From Vibrio splendidus (GTDB lineage: Bacteria; Pseudomonadota; Gammaproteobacteria; Enterobacterales; Vibrionaceae), in assembly GCF_003345295.1 (NCBI RefSeq), contig NZ_CP031055.1, positions 3,410,001-3,474,000 on the forward strand: a stretch of 64,000 nt of DNA. Reading direction: 5' to 3'. Numbering within the stretch: position 1 is the first letter of the stretch; every line of letters starts with the position of its first letter. A program made the position numbers and the translations under genes. Shown in pieces: positions 27,560 to 35,854 of the stretch. The notes beneath the pieces are model-generated. The model was not told the origin of the DNA and did no database searches. It saw only the letters and a program-made list of their open reading frames with translations.

Positions 27560-28969
27560 ATGTCTCACAGCTCAGAGCTAATCGCAACGGACATCGAAGC
27601 GTATCTTAAAGTCCATGAAAACAAAGATTTATTACGTTTTTTAACTTGTGGTAACGTTGATGATGGTAAATCTACATTGATTGGTCGTTTGCTTTACGAT
27701 TCAAAATTGATTTACGAAGATCAAATGGCGGCGATTGAGAAAGACTCTCAGAAGTTCAACACCACCGATGGCGATTTCGATTTGGCTCTTTTAGTTGATG
27801 GTCTGCAATCAGAGCGAGAGCAGGGCATTACTATCGATGTAGCATACCGTTACTTCTCAACGGACAAACGTAAGTTCATCATCGCTGATACTCCAGGGCA
27901 CGAGCAGTACACTCGTAACATGGTGACAGGTGCCTCTACCTGTGATTTAGCGATTGTCATGGTGGATGCTCGTTACGGCATTCAAACGCAAACTCGTCGC
28001 CATAGTTACATCTGTAGTTTGCTGGGTATTAAACACATCATTGTAGCCATCAACAAGATGGACTTGATGGAATACAGTCAAGATGTGTATAAGAAGATTA
28101 AAGCCGATTACCGCGAAATGGCGAAGAACTTCAACATCGATGATATCCGTTTTGTGCCGATTTCAGCCCTTAACGGAGACAACGTGGTGACACCAAGTGA
28201 AGCGATGGATTGGTATCCAGGTGCAACGCTGATGAAGCTGCTTGAAACCGTTAAAATTGATCAAGATAAAGACTTAGAGCACATGCGTTTCCCTGTGCAA
28301 TACGTGAATCGGCCCAACCTTAATTTCCGCGGTTTCTGTGGTACGTTAGCTTCAGGCCTCGTTCAAGTTGGTGATGAAGTGACGGTACTACCGTCAGGCA
28401 AGAGCTCACGTGTAAAATCCATTTACACCTTTGATGGTGAGTTGGATACCGCACGCCCCGGCCAAGCTATTACACTTACTCTTGAAGATGAAATTGATGT
28501 GTCACGTGGTGATATGCTCGTGCATAACGGTCACGAGCCTAAAGTTACGAATAAAATAAATGCTAACGTAGTGTGGATGGGTGAGAACCCAATGCGTACG
28601 CACAAAGAGTACATATTTAAATTTGCGACCAAATCTTGTATAGGTAAAGTGACGGGCATCCCTCATAAAATTGATGTCAATACATTAGAACAGAACGCTG
28701 AAGAGAGTGAAACGTTAGACCTTAACGAGATTGCTTTGTCTGAGATTGTATTGACGGACAAGATCGCTGTTGATACTTACCAAACACTACCACAAACAGG
28801 TTCATTCATTGTAATTGACCGCCACAACAACGTGACTGTAGGTGCTGGTATGATTTCCTCCATATCCGGTGAGAAAACAGAAAAAGTTCGGGTGTACTCT
28901 CAATCTGAGAAAGATCTGAATGCTTATGTGCGTAAACATTTCCCAGAGTGGGGGTGCGCAGAGGTATAA
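27560..28969 (+). CDS. cysN: sulfate adenylyltransferase subunit 1 (GTPase)
   Basis: This is the GTP-driven large subunit of ATP sulfurylase. GTPase motifs are GNVDDGKST (residues 31-39), EREQGITIDVAYRYF, DTPGHEQYTRNM near 110 and NKMD near 166. Length (469) is that of a stand-alone CysN, without a fused kinase, agreeing with the separate cysC. AGGAGA lies 7 bases before the ATG. The 142-base gap after the DHH gene has no clear terminator. A long hairpin lies about 100 bases after the gene. Confidence 0.97.
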   Translation: MSHSSELIATDIEAYLKVHENKDLLRFLTCGNVDDGKSTLIGRLLYDSKLIYEDQMAAIEKDSQKFNTTDGDFDLALLVDGLQSEREQGITIDVAYRYFSTDKRKFIIADTPGHEQYTRNMVTGASTCDLAIVMVDARYGIQTQTRRHSYICSLLGIKHIIVAINKMDLMEYSQDVYKKIKADYREMAKNFNIDDIRFVPISALNGDNVVTPSEAMDWYPGATLMKLLETVKIDQDKDLEHMRFPVQYVNRPNLNFRGFCGTLASGLVQVGDEVTVLPSGKSSRVKSIYTFDGELDTARPGQAITLTLEDEIDVSRGDMLVHNGHEPKVTNKINANVVWMGENPMRTHKEYIFKFATKSCIGKVTGIPHKIDVNTLEQNAEESETLDLNEIALSEIVLTDKIAVDTYQTLPQTGSFIVIDRHNNVTVGAGMISSISGEKTEKVRVYSQSEKDLNAYVRKHFPEWGCAEV

Positions 28970-29070
28970 CCTCGTCAGACTGCTGTATCGTACTTAACTT
29001 GGCCACTACAGTCTTAGGTAAACGTGCGGGGGCTTGAGTTGTTCCAAAAAGGTTCTATTTCTTCCCTGCT

Positions 29071-29121
29071 AGGTTATGCCTAATTAAAAGCTATTCGTAG
29101 AGCTTTTAATTAGGCATACCT
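29071..29121 (+). terminator. long near-perfect inverted repeat after cysN
   Basis: Arms of about 21 bases (29071-29092 and 29101-29121, core CTAATTAAAAGCT / AGCTTTTAATTAG) surround an 8-base loop, with one bulged base. No long T tract follows, so it may work as a weak terminator for the sulfate module or mark the edge of the inserted segment: the duplicated transferase fragment begins 13 bases later. Confidence 0.5.
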
Positions 29122-29133
29122 TCTTGTCTTATG

Positions 29134-29266
29134 ATGATATCGACATGTCGACACCGAAAAACTCGCGGAGTGGGATCAACGCATGATTAACACGTTGAAT
29201 ACTAAATTGTACTTCCAATACATCATTCAAACAGTATTAAGTAAAGGCTCGGGCGACCGCGTTTAA
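29134..29266 (+). pseudogene. 3' remnant of initiating sugar transferase gene (direct repeat, copy 2)
   Basis: The sequence copies the last 134 bases of the transferase gene that ends at 22816, including its TAA. It has one A fewer in the run after CACCG, which breaks the frame, and about five substitutions. No start or upstream coding part is present, so it is a dead fragment. It implies that the transferase gene once adjoined the OMP-lipoprotein-YjbH-wza block directly, or that a cluster exchange by recombination happened in this gene. Confidence 0.9.
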
Positions 29267-29818
29267 TTTTCATCCATTCATCTTTTTACCCCTTTCTGAC
29301 GCAATCCTGACGTTTTTTTGAATCGCTGTGGTGCGTTTACTAATTATACATTTACTTGATAGCGGTTATTACCTATCATGTTGTTCAATTAGTTGTTTAA
29401 TCAGAGTAATTCCTTTTTAGGCTATCTATCATTGATTAGATGGTCTTGGTTGGATATTGAAAGCAAAGCAGCAATCTTCTTGTGTTGGTATCTTCTGAGT
29501 ACCATTTTTGTAATGTCATACGAAAAGATTATGCTAGCTGCTCGCTTGCAACATAATAAGCAAGCTACTCTTAAGTTCTTTGTACTTGTTAAACAACATT
29601 GAGAAATCTGGCGAAATTCAAAAGTACAGTATTGAGCTATTTTTAGCTTCTAGCTTCTAGCACTCAATATTGTGCAATTACGTCAGTGATTTTGGTACGG
29701 AATGGCGTGTATGAGTGTCTGCTTTTTGGGCTTTCATACAAAAACTGATTAGACTATCGCTTAGATTTGCTAGGAAAATCAGCCTCAGTTCAGTTTTAAA
29801 TATGGAAGATATAATTAT
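29267..29818 (+). other. intergenic stretch before the beta-barrel protein gene
   Basis: About 550 bases without a well-supported gene. A 69-codon frame from a TTG at 29393 has no ribosome site and no recognisable family. A short tandem repeat (AGCTTCT, about 29645-29659) and AT-rich sequence before 29819 are visible; the promoter of the barrel gene should lie here. Confidence 0.4.
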
Positions 29819-30361
29819 ATGAAAATGCAGTGGTTAGTTAGGGTTTCACCTTTGTTGTTACTATCAACAGCAGCTGTTGGAGCTGATAATTTATACGTAG
29901 GCGCTAAAGTTGGTAATGTAACTGCCGATAACTTTGCACCATTAGTAGAGAGCCGCACGGCTATTGATGACTCAGACACATCTTACGGTCTGTTTGTTGG
30001 TTATCATATCGTAGATACACTAGCCATCGAAGGTGGTTATAACTACCTTGGTGAGTATGATCTTAAAGACATTGCAGGTGGCAGCTACGAAGCAAGCAGC
30101 TTTGATGTGGTGCTTAAAGCCTCTGGAAATGTAACTGATAGCTTAGCGCTATACGCAAAAGGTGGCATCGCCATTTATGACTGGAAAGCAAACGGTGCAG
30201 GTGTTGAGTCTGATGATTCTGGTGTGACTCCAACGATTGCTTTTGGTACTGAATACTCGATTACGTCGGCAATGAAAGTCGGTATTGAATACCAGCTATA
30301 TCAAGATATTGGTGGCGTCGATATCGACTCGTTTAATGTTGCTTTGTCGCACAGCTTTTAA
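29819..30361 (+). CDS. small outer-membrane beta-barrel protein
   Basis: This 180-residue secreted protein has a signal peptide (residues 1-22, ending AAVGA) and alternating beta strands through to the terminal Phe of NVALSHSF, as in OmpA-like/OmpW-like eight-strand barrels. Strand-like segments SYGLFVGYHIV, LAIEGGYNYLGEY and KVGIEYQLYQDI are visible. It precedes a lipoprotein and the YjbH-like protein in the polysaccharide export block, where similar small barrels occur in Vibrio clusters; a direct role in glycan export is not shown. GGAAG lies about 10 bases before the ATG. Confidence 0.82.
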   Translation: MKMQWLVRVSPLLLLSTAAVGADNLYVGAKVGNVTADNFAPLVESRTAIDDSDTSYGLFVGYHIVDTLAIEGGYNYLGEYDLKDIAGGSYEASSFDVVLKASGNVTDSLALYAKGGIAIYDWKANGAGVESDDSGVTPTIAFGTEYSITSAMKVGIEYQLYQDIGGVDIDSFNVALSHSF

Positions 30362-30380
30362 TCATTTTTAGGGATAAATT

Positions 30381-31283
30381 GTGAAATATAAAATTTTAGC
30401 GTTATCAGTCGTTGGTGCAATCCTTGGTGGTTGTGGCAGTGACAACAACAACAGCGTGCCACCGGAACAAGCGTACCGTAACATCATGGCTTTCGACCCT
30501 GCAGTTATGGGTATGAAAGGCACATTCAGCTGTGATGATGGAACAACGGGCACTTTAAAGGCAACTAACTTTTATGGTGTTTCTGAAGTAACCGAGCTTA
30601 CCGTTTTTAACAAGCCTGAAACTTGTGCGTTTACATATAACGCAACACCAGGCGCCAAAGATGTTTCTAACGGCAAAGACATGAGCAAGGTGAGCTACAA
30701 GTTTCCTAAAGGCCTAGCGAATCTCGATGACCTCATCACCTCTTCTCCAATCTCAACCCTGATTGAGAAGGAACTAGGTGGTGCTGTTTATAACGAAGCA
30801 ACAGGTATTCAAATCTTGAACGACCTTGGTTTGGGTAATTTGTTGAACAACGCTAGCGTTACTAGTGTTGCTGACTTCTTACGTCGTACTGAAGAGGTGA
30901 TTAAGACTCTTCCTGCATCTGAAGCTAGCCTAGTTTCAGCAACAGCAGCGGTATTATCAGACGTACTTGTGGTAAGCCCTAACGCAACAGCTAATGAACT
31001 GGCTGCAGCGACGGATTCAATTACAAAAGAAGTGATTGCAAGCTACCCTGACTACCCTAAAGCTCCTGGTGGTGATACAGTTTTCTTGGATCTAACTGAA
31101 GATCCGACGTTCATTGAAGATGTTGTGGCTGACCCAACAGCTCCTGTCGTTATTCCACCTTCAGCAGAAAAACCAGCAGTTCCTGTTCCAAACCCAGATG
31201 ATGGCACTAACCCACCAACTGGTGGTACTGGTGGTACTGGCGGTACTGGCGGTGGCGGTAACGGCGGTGGTACTGGCGGCTAA
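30381..31283 (+). CDS. uncharacterised lipoprotein with Gly/Thr-rich tail
   Basis: This 300-residue protein has a lipoprotein signal peptide (MKYKILALSVVGAILGGC, lipid Cys18) and then an Asn-rich linker. The middle has no family I recognise. The C terminus turns into a Pro-rich stretch (about 250-275) and then a low-complexity tail of GGT and GGN units ending the protein, encoded by a repeated GGTGGTACT-like unit. It is 19 bases after the barrel gene and is closed by a strong terminator, so the two form a small operon. A function at the cell surface, in the polysaccharide machinery, is inferred from position only. Confidence 0.78.
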   Translation: MKYKILALSVVGAILGGCGSDNNNSVPPEQAYRNIMAFDPAVMGMKGTFSCDDGTTGTLKATNFYGVSEVTELTVFNKPETCAFTYNATPGAKDVSNGKDMSKVSYKFPKGLANLDDLITSSPISTLIEKELGGAVYNEATGIQILNDLGLGNLLNNASVTSVADFLRRTEEVIKTLPASEASLVSATAAVLSDVLVVSPNATANELAAATDSITKEVIASYPDYPKAPGGDTVFLDLTEDPTFIEDVVADPTAPVVIPPSAEKPAVPVPNPDDGTNPPTGGTGGTGGTGGGGNGGGTGG

Positions 31284-31300
31284 TTTAAGCATCAATTATA

Positions 31301-31324
31301 AAGGCACCACACGGTGCCTTTTTT
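31301..31324 (+). terminator. rho-independent terminator
   Basis: The stem AAGGCACC / GGTGCCTT with a 4-base loop (ACAC) is followed directly by a T run. It ends the barrel-lipoprotein operon. Confidence 0.85.
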
Positions 31325-31416
31325 ACATGCTGTTACTATCAAGCTCTGTCACCATTAAACGTAGTCACTAACAAAAATAGTCACTGTCAAATACGGTTAA
31401 AACCTATTGTATCCCA

Positions 31417-33534
31417 ATGAAAATACTCAGTTATTCTAAAAATACATCTCTCATAGCATCTCTTGGCGCATTAGCTATCGCTTCTAATGTCTACGCCGTC
31501 GATAACTTGATGTCGTCCCAAAGTTATACCGGCGCAATCATTGTGCCTAATGCTCAAGTGATGGACACTGGAGACATCTCTTACCTTTATGGCCAAGGCG
31601 TGCCATATAGGGGAAAAACCAGTGAGTTAGATAACATATTATTTAGCGTTGGTTTATTCGATGGGTTTGAGGCTGCGGGTCGAATTGTCACCAAAACTTA
31701 CGATTGTCACCTTTACCCAAATGTACCGAACTACAACCCGAATTGTGGCAACGGTATTCGTGATTTGTCGGCATCGTTTAAATACCAGCTTCCTTTCGTT
31801 AAAGATTGGACTGGGTTTGATTTTGCCATCGGTGTTCAAGATTTAGGTGGCGCGGCCAGCAACTTTGAAACCTACTACGCGGTAGCTGATTTTGAGCCTG
31901 ACTTTGTCCCAGCAAGGTTTAGTGCCGGTTACGGTAAATCAGAAGTGAGCCATGGCGTTCTGAACGGGCCTTTTGCCAGTTTAGAATATCAGCCACTGGA
32001 TTTTGTTCAGCTGATTGCAGAGCACGACTCCCACCAATTTAATGCTGGCTTGAAGGTGTTTACACCAGAAAACTATTTGCCACTTGATACTCAGTTATCT
32101 TTCCAATACCAGTTTTATACCAGTGGTAATGCCGATATAGACATTTGGTCGGTGGCGGCATCAACCCCCTTAATGGGATTCTCTGAGTCTCGCCGAGTGA
32201 ATGAGTTAACCCTAGAAGACAAGATCGCAGTAGAACAAGCGCATCATAAATTTGCCGGTATGGTTCAACTTAAAAAAGCACTGGTTGATGAAGGCTTTCT
32301 TAACGTTAGAATTTCTGCGGATGATATTGGTTTAAACGTTGCTCTGGAAAACAGACGCTATAATCGTAACCAAGTCGATGGTGTTGGTGTTGCTCTGGGT
32401 ATCATATCTTCCTACGTGGGTGAAGGGATGCTGCAAGACCTCGGGGTTAAAAATTACCAACAACAAAACATTCGCTTGTTTAACTTGGTGAATGACATTC
32501 CGATGATGGAAATGATCACCAGTGCGCCATGTTACCGTGAATTTGTAAAAACGGGTGAACCTTGCAAAACCCTTCTTGTGCGTACTTCTGATGTGAAAAA
32601 GAGTTATGCAAAAGCGAACTTTGATAAAGAGGTGGCTCGTTCTGGCTTTGGTCGTACGCAGGTGATTGTTTCTCCAGCCTTGTATCACAATACCGCCACA
32701 GAATACGGTGTATTTGACTACTCTTTAGCGCTTGCCACTAACCTGTATACACCTCTTTGGAAGGGCGCTGCGTTGGATGTTCGACACGTCATGCCACTGG
32801 CAGAGAGTGACGACTTCGAAGACGGCGAAATTTGGGGTGACAATGCCTTTGAAAATGAAGTCGATAGGATTCTTTTCCACCAAGCATTCCAATTGCCTTA
32901 CAACCTCACGACTCAATTCTCATTCGGACAAGTTTACGGAAACTTCTTAGGCTTTGTGAACGAAACACAGTATACAAGCAATAGTGGCCGACATATTCTA
33001 GGGTCTGAATTCGCTAACTTTTCTGCTCAAGATAAGTACGACTCAAGAGGGAAGGCTATCTTAGATGCGACCCCGATGATTGGTCACTACACCTACTCAA
33101 GGCCTGATTGGAATTGGCAAGGTAAAGTGCAAGCTGGTCAGTTTTGGAAAGGCGATGAAGGGGTACGCGTGACCACCAGTCATTGGCTGGGTGATGTGAG
33201 AGTTGATGCTTCATACCAAACCACCAAAGCAGTCGGTAGCAGTGAAGCTGAAGATTTTGTGACTCTTTCTATCGCGATTCCGCTGACACTATGGCGTGAT
33301 ATGAGCCCTGACTACGTTCAATTGCGTGGTATCGACCAGTTTGTTTACGCACTTCAAACTCGTGTTGGTGATAGTCACAACAATATAGGCGAAGGCTTGG
33401 GCGTCGATACTGGCTTACAGCACAATATTGAAAGGCAGTACTTCAACCGTAACCGCATCGGTGCTAGTTACTACTATGAAAACAGACAGCGCTTACGCAA
33501 TGCTTACCTAAAATATTTAGAAGCAGTAAAATAA
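31417..33534 (+). CDS. YjbH-family outer-membrane exopolysaccharide protein
   Basis: This 705-residue protein has a signal peptide (cleavage after NVYA, about residue 27) and the features of the YjbH/WbfB family: GAIIVPNAQVMDTGDISYLYGQG near the mature N terminus, many beta strands and a C-terminal LRNAYLKYLEAVK. YjbH-like proteins are predicted outer-membrane barrels linked to exopolysaccharide export and occur beside wza in Vibrio capsule/O-antigen loci. It has its own terminator and lies about 490 bases before wza. The exact function is not established. Confidence 0.85.
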   Translation: MKILSYSKNTSLIASLGALAIASNVYAVDNLMSSQSYTGAIIVPNAQVMDTGDISYLYGQGVPYRGKTSELDNILFSVGLFDGFEAAGRIVTKTYDCHLYPNVPNYNPNCGNGIRDLSASFKYQLPFVKDWTGFDFAIGVQDLGGAASNFETYYAVADFEPDFVPARFSAGYGKSEVSHGVLNGPFASLEYQPLDFVQLIAEHDSHQFNAGLKVFTPENYLPLDTQLSFQYQFYTSGNADIDIWSVAASTPLMGFSESRRVNELTLEDKIAVEQAHHKFAGMVQLKKALVDEGFLNVRISADDIGLNVALENRRYNRNQVDGVGVALGIISSYVGEGMLQDLGVKNYQQQNIRLFNLVNDIPMMEMITSAPCYREFVKTGEPCKTLLVRTSDVKKSYAKANFDKEVARSGFGRTQVIVSPALYHNTATEYGVFDYSLALATNLYTPLWKGAALDVRHVMPLAESDDFEDGEIWGDNAFENEVDRILFHQAFQLPYNLTTQFSFGQVYGNFLGFVNETQYTSNSGRHILGSEFANFSAQDKYDSRGKAILDATPMIGHYTYSRPDWNWQGKVQAGQFWKGDEGVRVTTSHWLGDVRVDASYQTTKAVGSSEAEDFVTLSIAIPLTLWRDMSPDYVQLRGIDQFVYALQTRVGDSHNNIGEGLGVDTGLQHNIERQYFNRNRIGASYYYENRQRLRNAYLKYLEAVK

Positions 33535-33556
33535 TTTAGCGTAACATCTAAAATTA

Positions 33557-33588
33557 AGAGCCAACATCTCATGTGTTGGCTCTTTTTG
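33557..33588 (+). terminator. rho-independent terminator after the YjbH-like gene
   Basis: AGAGCCAACA pairs with TGTTGGCTCT around a short loop, followed by a T tract. Confidence 0.85.
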
Positions 33589-33735
33589 GGCTCTTGCTCT
33601 TCGTTTACTCGTATCTCGCTACTCTCATCTACTCTCATCTTTTCGCATCTCGTTCACTCGAATCTCTCGTCTGCTCTTGAGCTCTTCGATACTCGCTTAC
33701 CCGCATCTCGATACTGCTCTTATCTGCTCCTAAAC
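33589..33735 (+). repeat. degenerate intergenic repeat patch
   Basis: This patch is built from the words CTCTTCG, TTTACTCG, CGCATCTCG and TGCTCTT that recur at 38036-38428, 38830-38900, 62332-62443, 63822-63890 and 63947-64000. It lies immediately after the terminator of the YjbH-like gene. The copies here are too degenerate to define a clean period. Confidence 0.7.
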
Positions 33736-33862
33736 CATTCAACTAGGTTGATAATAAACACAAATTGTGGATAATGTTTACGGATTAAAATGACCGGATG
33801 CAAGCATAGTTTTTGCTGCGTTTGGTATTGACTACGCAGTGTGGTGTCGCGGACGATCAAAG

Positions 33863-33873
33863 GGCGGTAGCGT
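33863..33873 (+). promoter_or_regulatory. ops element (RfaH recruitment site) upstream of wza
   Basis: GGCGGTAGCGT is an exact match to the ops core of JUMPStart sequences, located 154 bases before the wza start in an untranslated leader. RfaH bound at ops suppresses termination in long polysaccharide operons, which fits the hairpin found between wza and wzb. Confidence 0.85.
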
Positions 33874-34026
33874 CTCGATTTTTCGATGCCAAATGAGAGC
33901 TGGATCTTGTTATTTCTCCACTTCAGCTCTATTTGAAGCTGTGTAGCTGATAAAATTACTCGCTTAACTTCCTTTGGGTGTCCTTTGGGGTATCACAACA
34001 CATTCCGTTTCTATGACTTGGTAAAC

Positions 34027-35160
34027 ATGAAGATCAATAAAAATCGTCTCCTTTTCGCGCTTATACCTGCATTGCTTGTAGGGTGTACGACTCCAGGTAC
34101 TCACCTGTCTACCGGTGGTAAGAATGTGATTCAGCCTTCTGAGGAACAACAAGAGTCTGATATTTCTGAAGTGGTGAATGTTTATCCGTTGACTGCACAG
34201 TTAGTATCGACTTACCAAACCAGTACATTGTCGGTGTCACAAGCCAACCCTGAACTCGACGTAGACATCGCAAAGTATGAATACCAAGTGGGTGTCGGTG
34301 ATATCTTAAACATCACGATCTGGGATCATCCAGAGCTGACCATACCGGCGGGTTCTTACCGTAGCAGCACAGAAGCGGGTAACTGGGTTCATGCCGATGG
34401 CACCATTTTCTATCCGTACATTGGTACCGTCGAAGTGGCAGGCAAAACGGTACGTGAAGTGCGTACTGATATTGCAAATCGCTTAGCAAAGTACATCGAA
34501 AGTCCTCAAGTTGATGTGAACGTAGCGGCTTTCCGCTCTAAGAAAACTTATATTACTGGTGAAGTGTCTAAACCTGGCCAGCAGCCAATCACCAACATCC
34601 CTTTAACGTTACTGGATGCCGTGAACCGTTCGGGCGGTTTATCTGAAGATGCGGATTGGCGTAATGTTTCTTTAACCCGCAATGGCGTGGAAGAAAACCT
34701 TTCGCTTTATGGTTTAATGCAACGTGGTGACCTAACCCAAAACCGCTTGCTGCAAGCGGGTGATATTGTTCACGTGCCTCGTAACGACAACCAAAAAGTG
34801 TTCGTGATGGGTGAGGTGAACGATCCTCAACTACTCAAGATTGATAGAGTGGGGATGAGCCTAACCGAAGCACTCAGCAACGTAGGTGGCATCAACCAAC
34901 TGACTGCAGATGCGACAGGTGTGTTTGTGATTCGTACTTCGGATGATAAATCAGAACGTATGGCGGATATCTACCAACTGAATATGGAAGACGCCTCAGC
35001 CCTAGTCATTGGCACCGAGTTTGATTTAAAACCTTACGATATTGTTTACGTTACCGCCGCGCCAATCAGCCGCTGGAACCGTGTTATTGGTCAGCTTGTA
35101 CCGACCATTTCTGGCTTCAACGACCTAACCGAAGGCATGTTGCGCGTTCGTAATTGGTAA
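34027..35160 (+). CDS. wza: outer-membrane polysaccharide export lipoprotein
   Basis: Wza forms the outer-membrane translocation pore for capsular or exopolysaccharide. Starting at ATG 34027 the protein has 377 residues with lipobox ALLVGC (lipid Cys20). The export domain (YQVGVGDILNITIWDHPEL, then VHADGTIFYPYIGTVEVAG) is near residues 75-150, SLBB-type repeats follow (KTYITGEVSKPGQ, KVFVMGEVNDPQ), and the C-terminal helix ends in RNW. An in-frame ATG 42 bases upstream would bury the signal peptide and is rejected. It is the first gene behind the ops element. Confidence 0.95.
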   Translation: MKINKNRLLFALIPALLVGCTTPGTHLSTGGKNVIQPSEEQQESDISEVVNVYPLTAQLVSTYQTSTLSVSQANPELDVDIAKYEYQVGVGDILNITIWDHPELTIPAGSYRSSTEAGNWVHADGTIFYPYIGTVEVAGKTVREVRTDIANRLAKYIESPQVDVNVAAFRSKKTYITGEVSKPGQQPITNIPLTLLDAVNRSGGLSEDADWRNVSLTRNGVEENLSLYGLMQRGDLTQNRLLQAGDIVHVPRNDNQKVFVMGEVNDPQLLKIDRVGMSLTEALSNVGGINQLTADATGVFVIRTSDDKSERMADIYQLNMEDASALVIGTEFDLKPYDIVYVTAAPISRWNRVIGQLVPTISGFNDLTEGMLRVRNW

Positions 35161-35174
35161 TTAGTCAGATTGAT

Positions 35175-35210
35175 AATCAGGTTGCATGTTGCGTGTGACC
35201 TGATTTTTTT
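35175..35210 (+). terminator. intra-operon terminator/attenuator between wza and wzb
   Basis: AATCAGGT pairs with ACCTGATT across a 15-base loop and is followed by a T run. It is inside the wza-wzb-wzc unit, so it probably limits wzb/wzc expression unless RfaH, recruited at the upstream ops site, allows read-through. Confidence 0.7.
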
Positions 35211-35243
35211 ATGCTTGTAGGCCCAATACAATTAGAGACAATT

Positions 35244-35684
35244 ATGTTTAATAAAATTTTAGTGGTCTGTGTAGGTAACATTTGTCGTTCCCCGACTGGA
35301 GAGCGCGTTCTTCAAAAATTGCTACCGAACAAAGAGGTAGCCTCTGCTGGCATCGCTGCTGAGAAAAGCCGTTTAATTGGTAAGCCAGCAGACGACACTG
35401 CGATTTTAATTGCCGCTGAAAATGGTGTCGATGTTGATAATCATCAGTCGCAGCAAGTTACACCACAGCTTTGTGCTCAGTATGATTTGATATTGGTGAT
35501 GGAGAAGGGTCATATGGAGGCGCTCACTCAAATTTCACCGGAAGCGCGTGGTAAAACCATGCTGTTTGGTCAGTGGATTGGCCAAAAAGACATTCCAGAT
35601 CCGCACCGTCAAAGCCGTGAAGCGTTTGAATATGCTTATAAGTTGATTGACGAAGCCGCACTGGCTTGGGTAAAAAAACTGTAG
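35244..35684 (+). CDS. wzb: low-molecular-weight protein tyrosine phosphatase
   Basis: This 146-residue cytoplasmic phosphatase dephosphorylates the Wzc tyrosine kinase and so controls polysaccharide assembly. The catalytic loop CVGNICRSP has nucleophile Cys9 and Arg15; the general-acid loop is DIPDPHRQS near residue 113. ATG 35244 is preferred to the in-frame ATG at 35211, which lies in the T run of the preceding hairpin. A 170-base gap before wzc contains two direct copies of ATGCAGTAGATTTTA. Confidence 0.95.
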   Translation: MFNKILVVCVGNICRSPTGERVLQKLLPNKEVASAGIAAEKSRLIGKPADDTAILIAAENGVDVDNHQSQQVTPQLCAQYDLILVMEKGHMEALTQISPEARGKTMLFGQWIGQKDIPDPHRQSREAFEYAYKLIDEAALAWVKKL

Positions 35685-35854
35685 GTTTAAATGCAGTAGA
35701 TTTTAGATGCAGTAGATTTTAAATAGACAGCTTTTTAAATGTCATGCTCTACACGTAGGCGTGGCTAAGCCAGCAACAGAATCATATAAAAGAGAAGTAC
35801 GCGGAGCGTATATATCGTCTCTTAAATAGCAATAATTTAGGAAGTAGCAATCTG

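Noticed and set aside
29393..29602. Small ORF of 69 codons after the sulfate module
   Set aside because: It starts at a TTG without a ribosome site and has no recognisable family; it may be a decayed remnant but is not supported as a gene.
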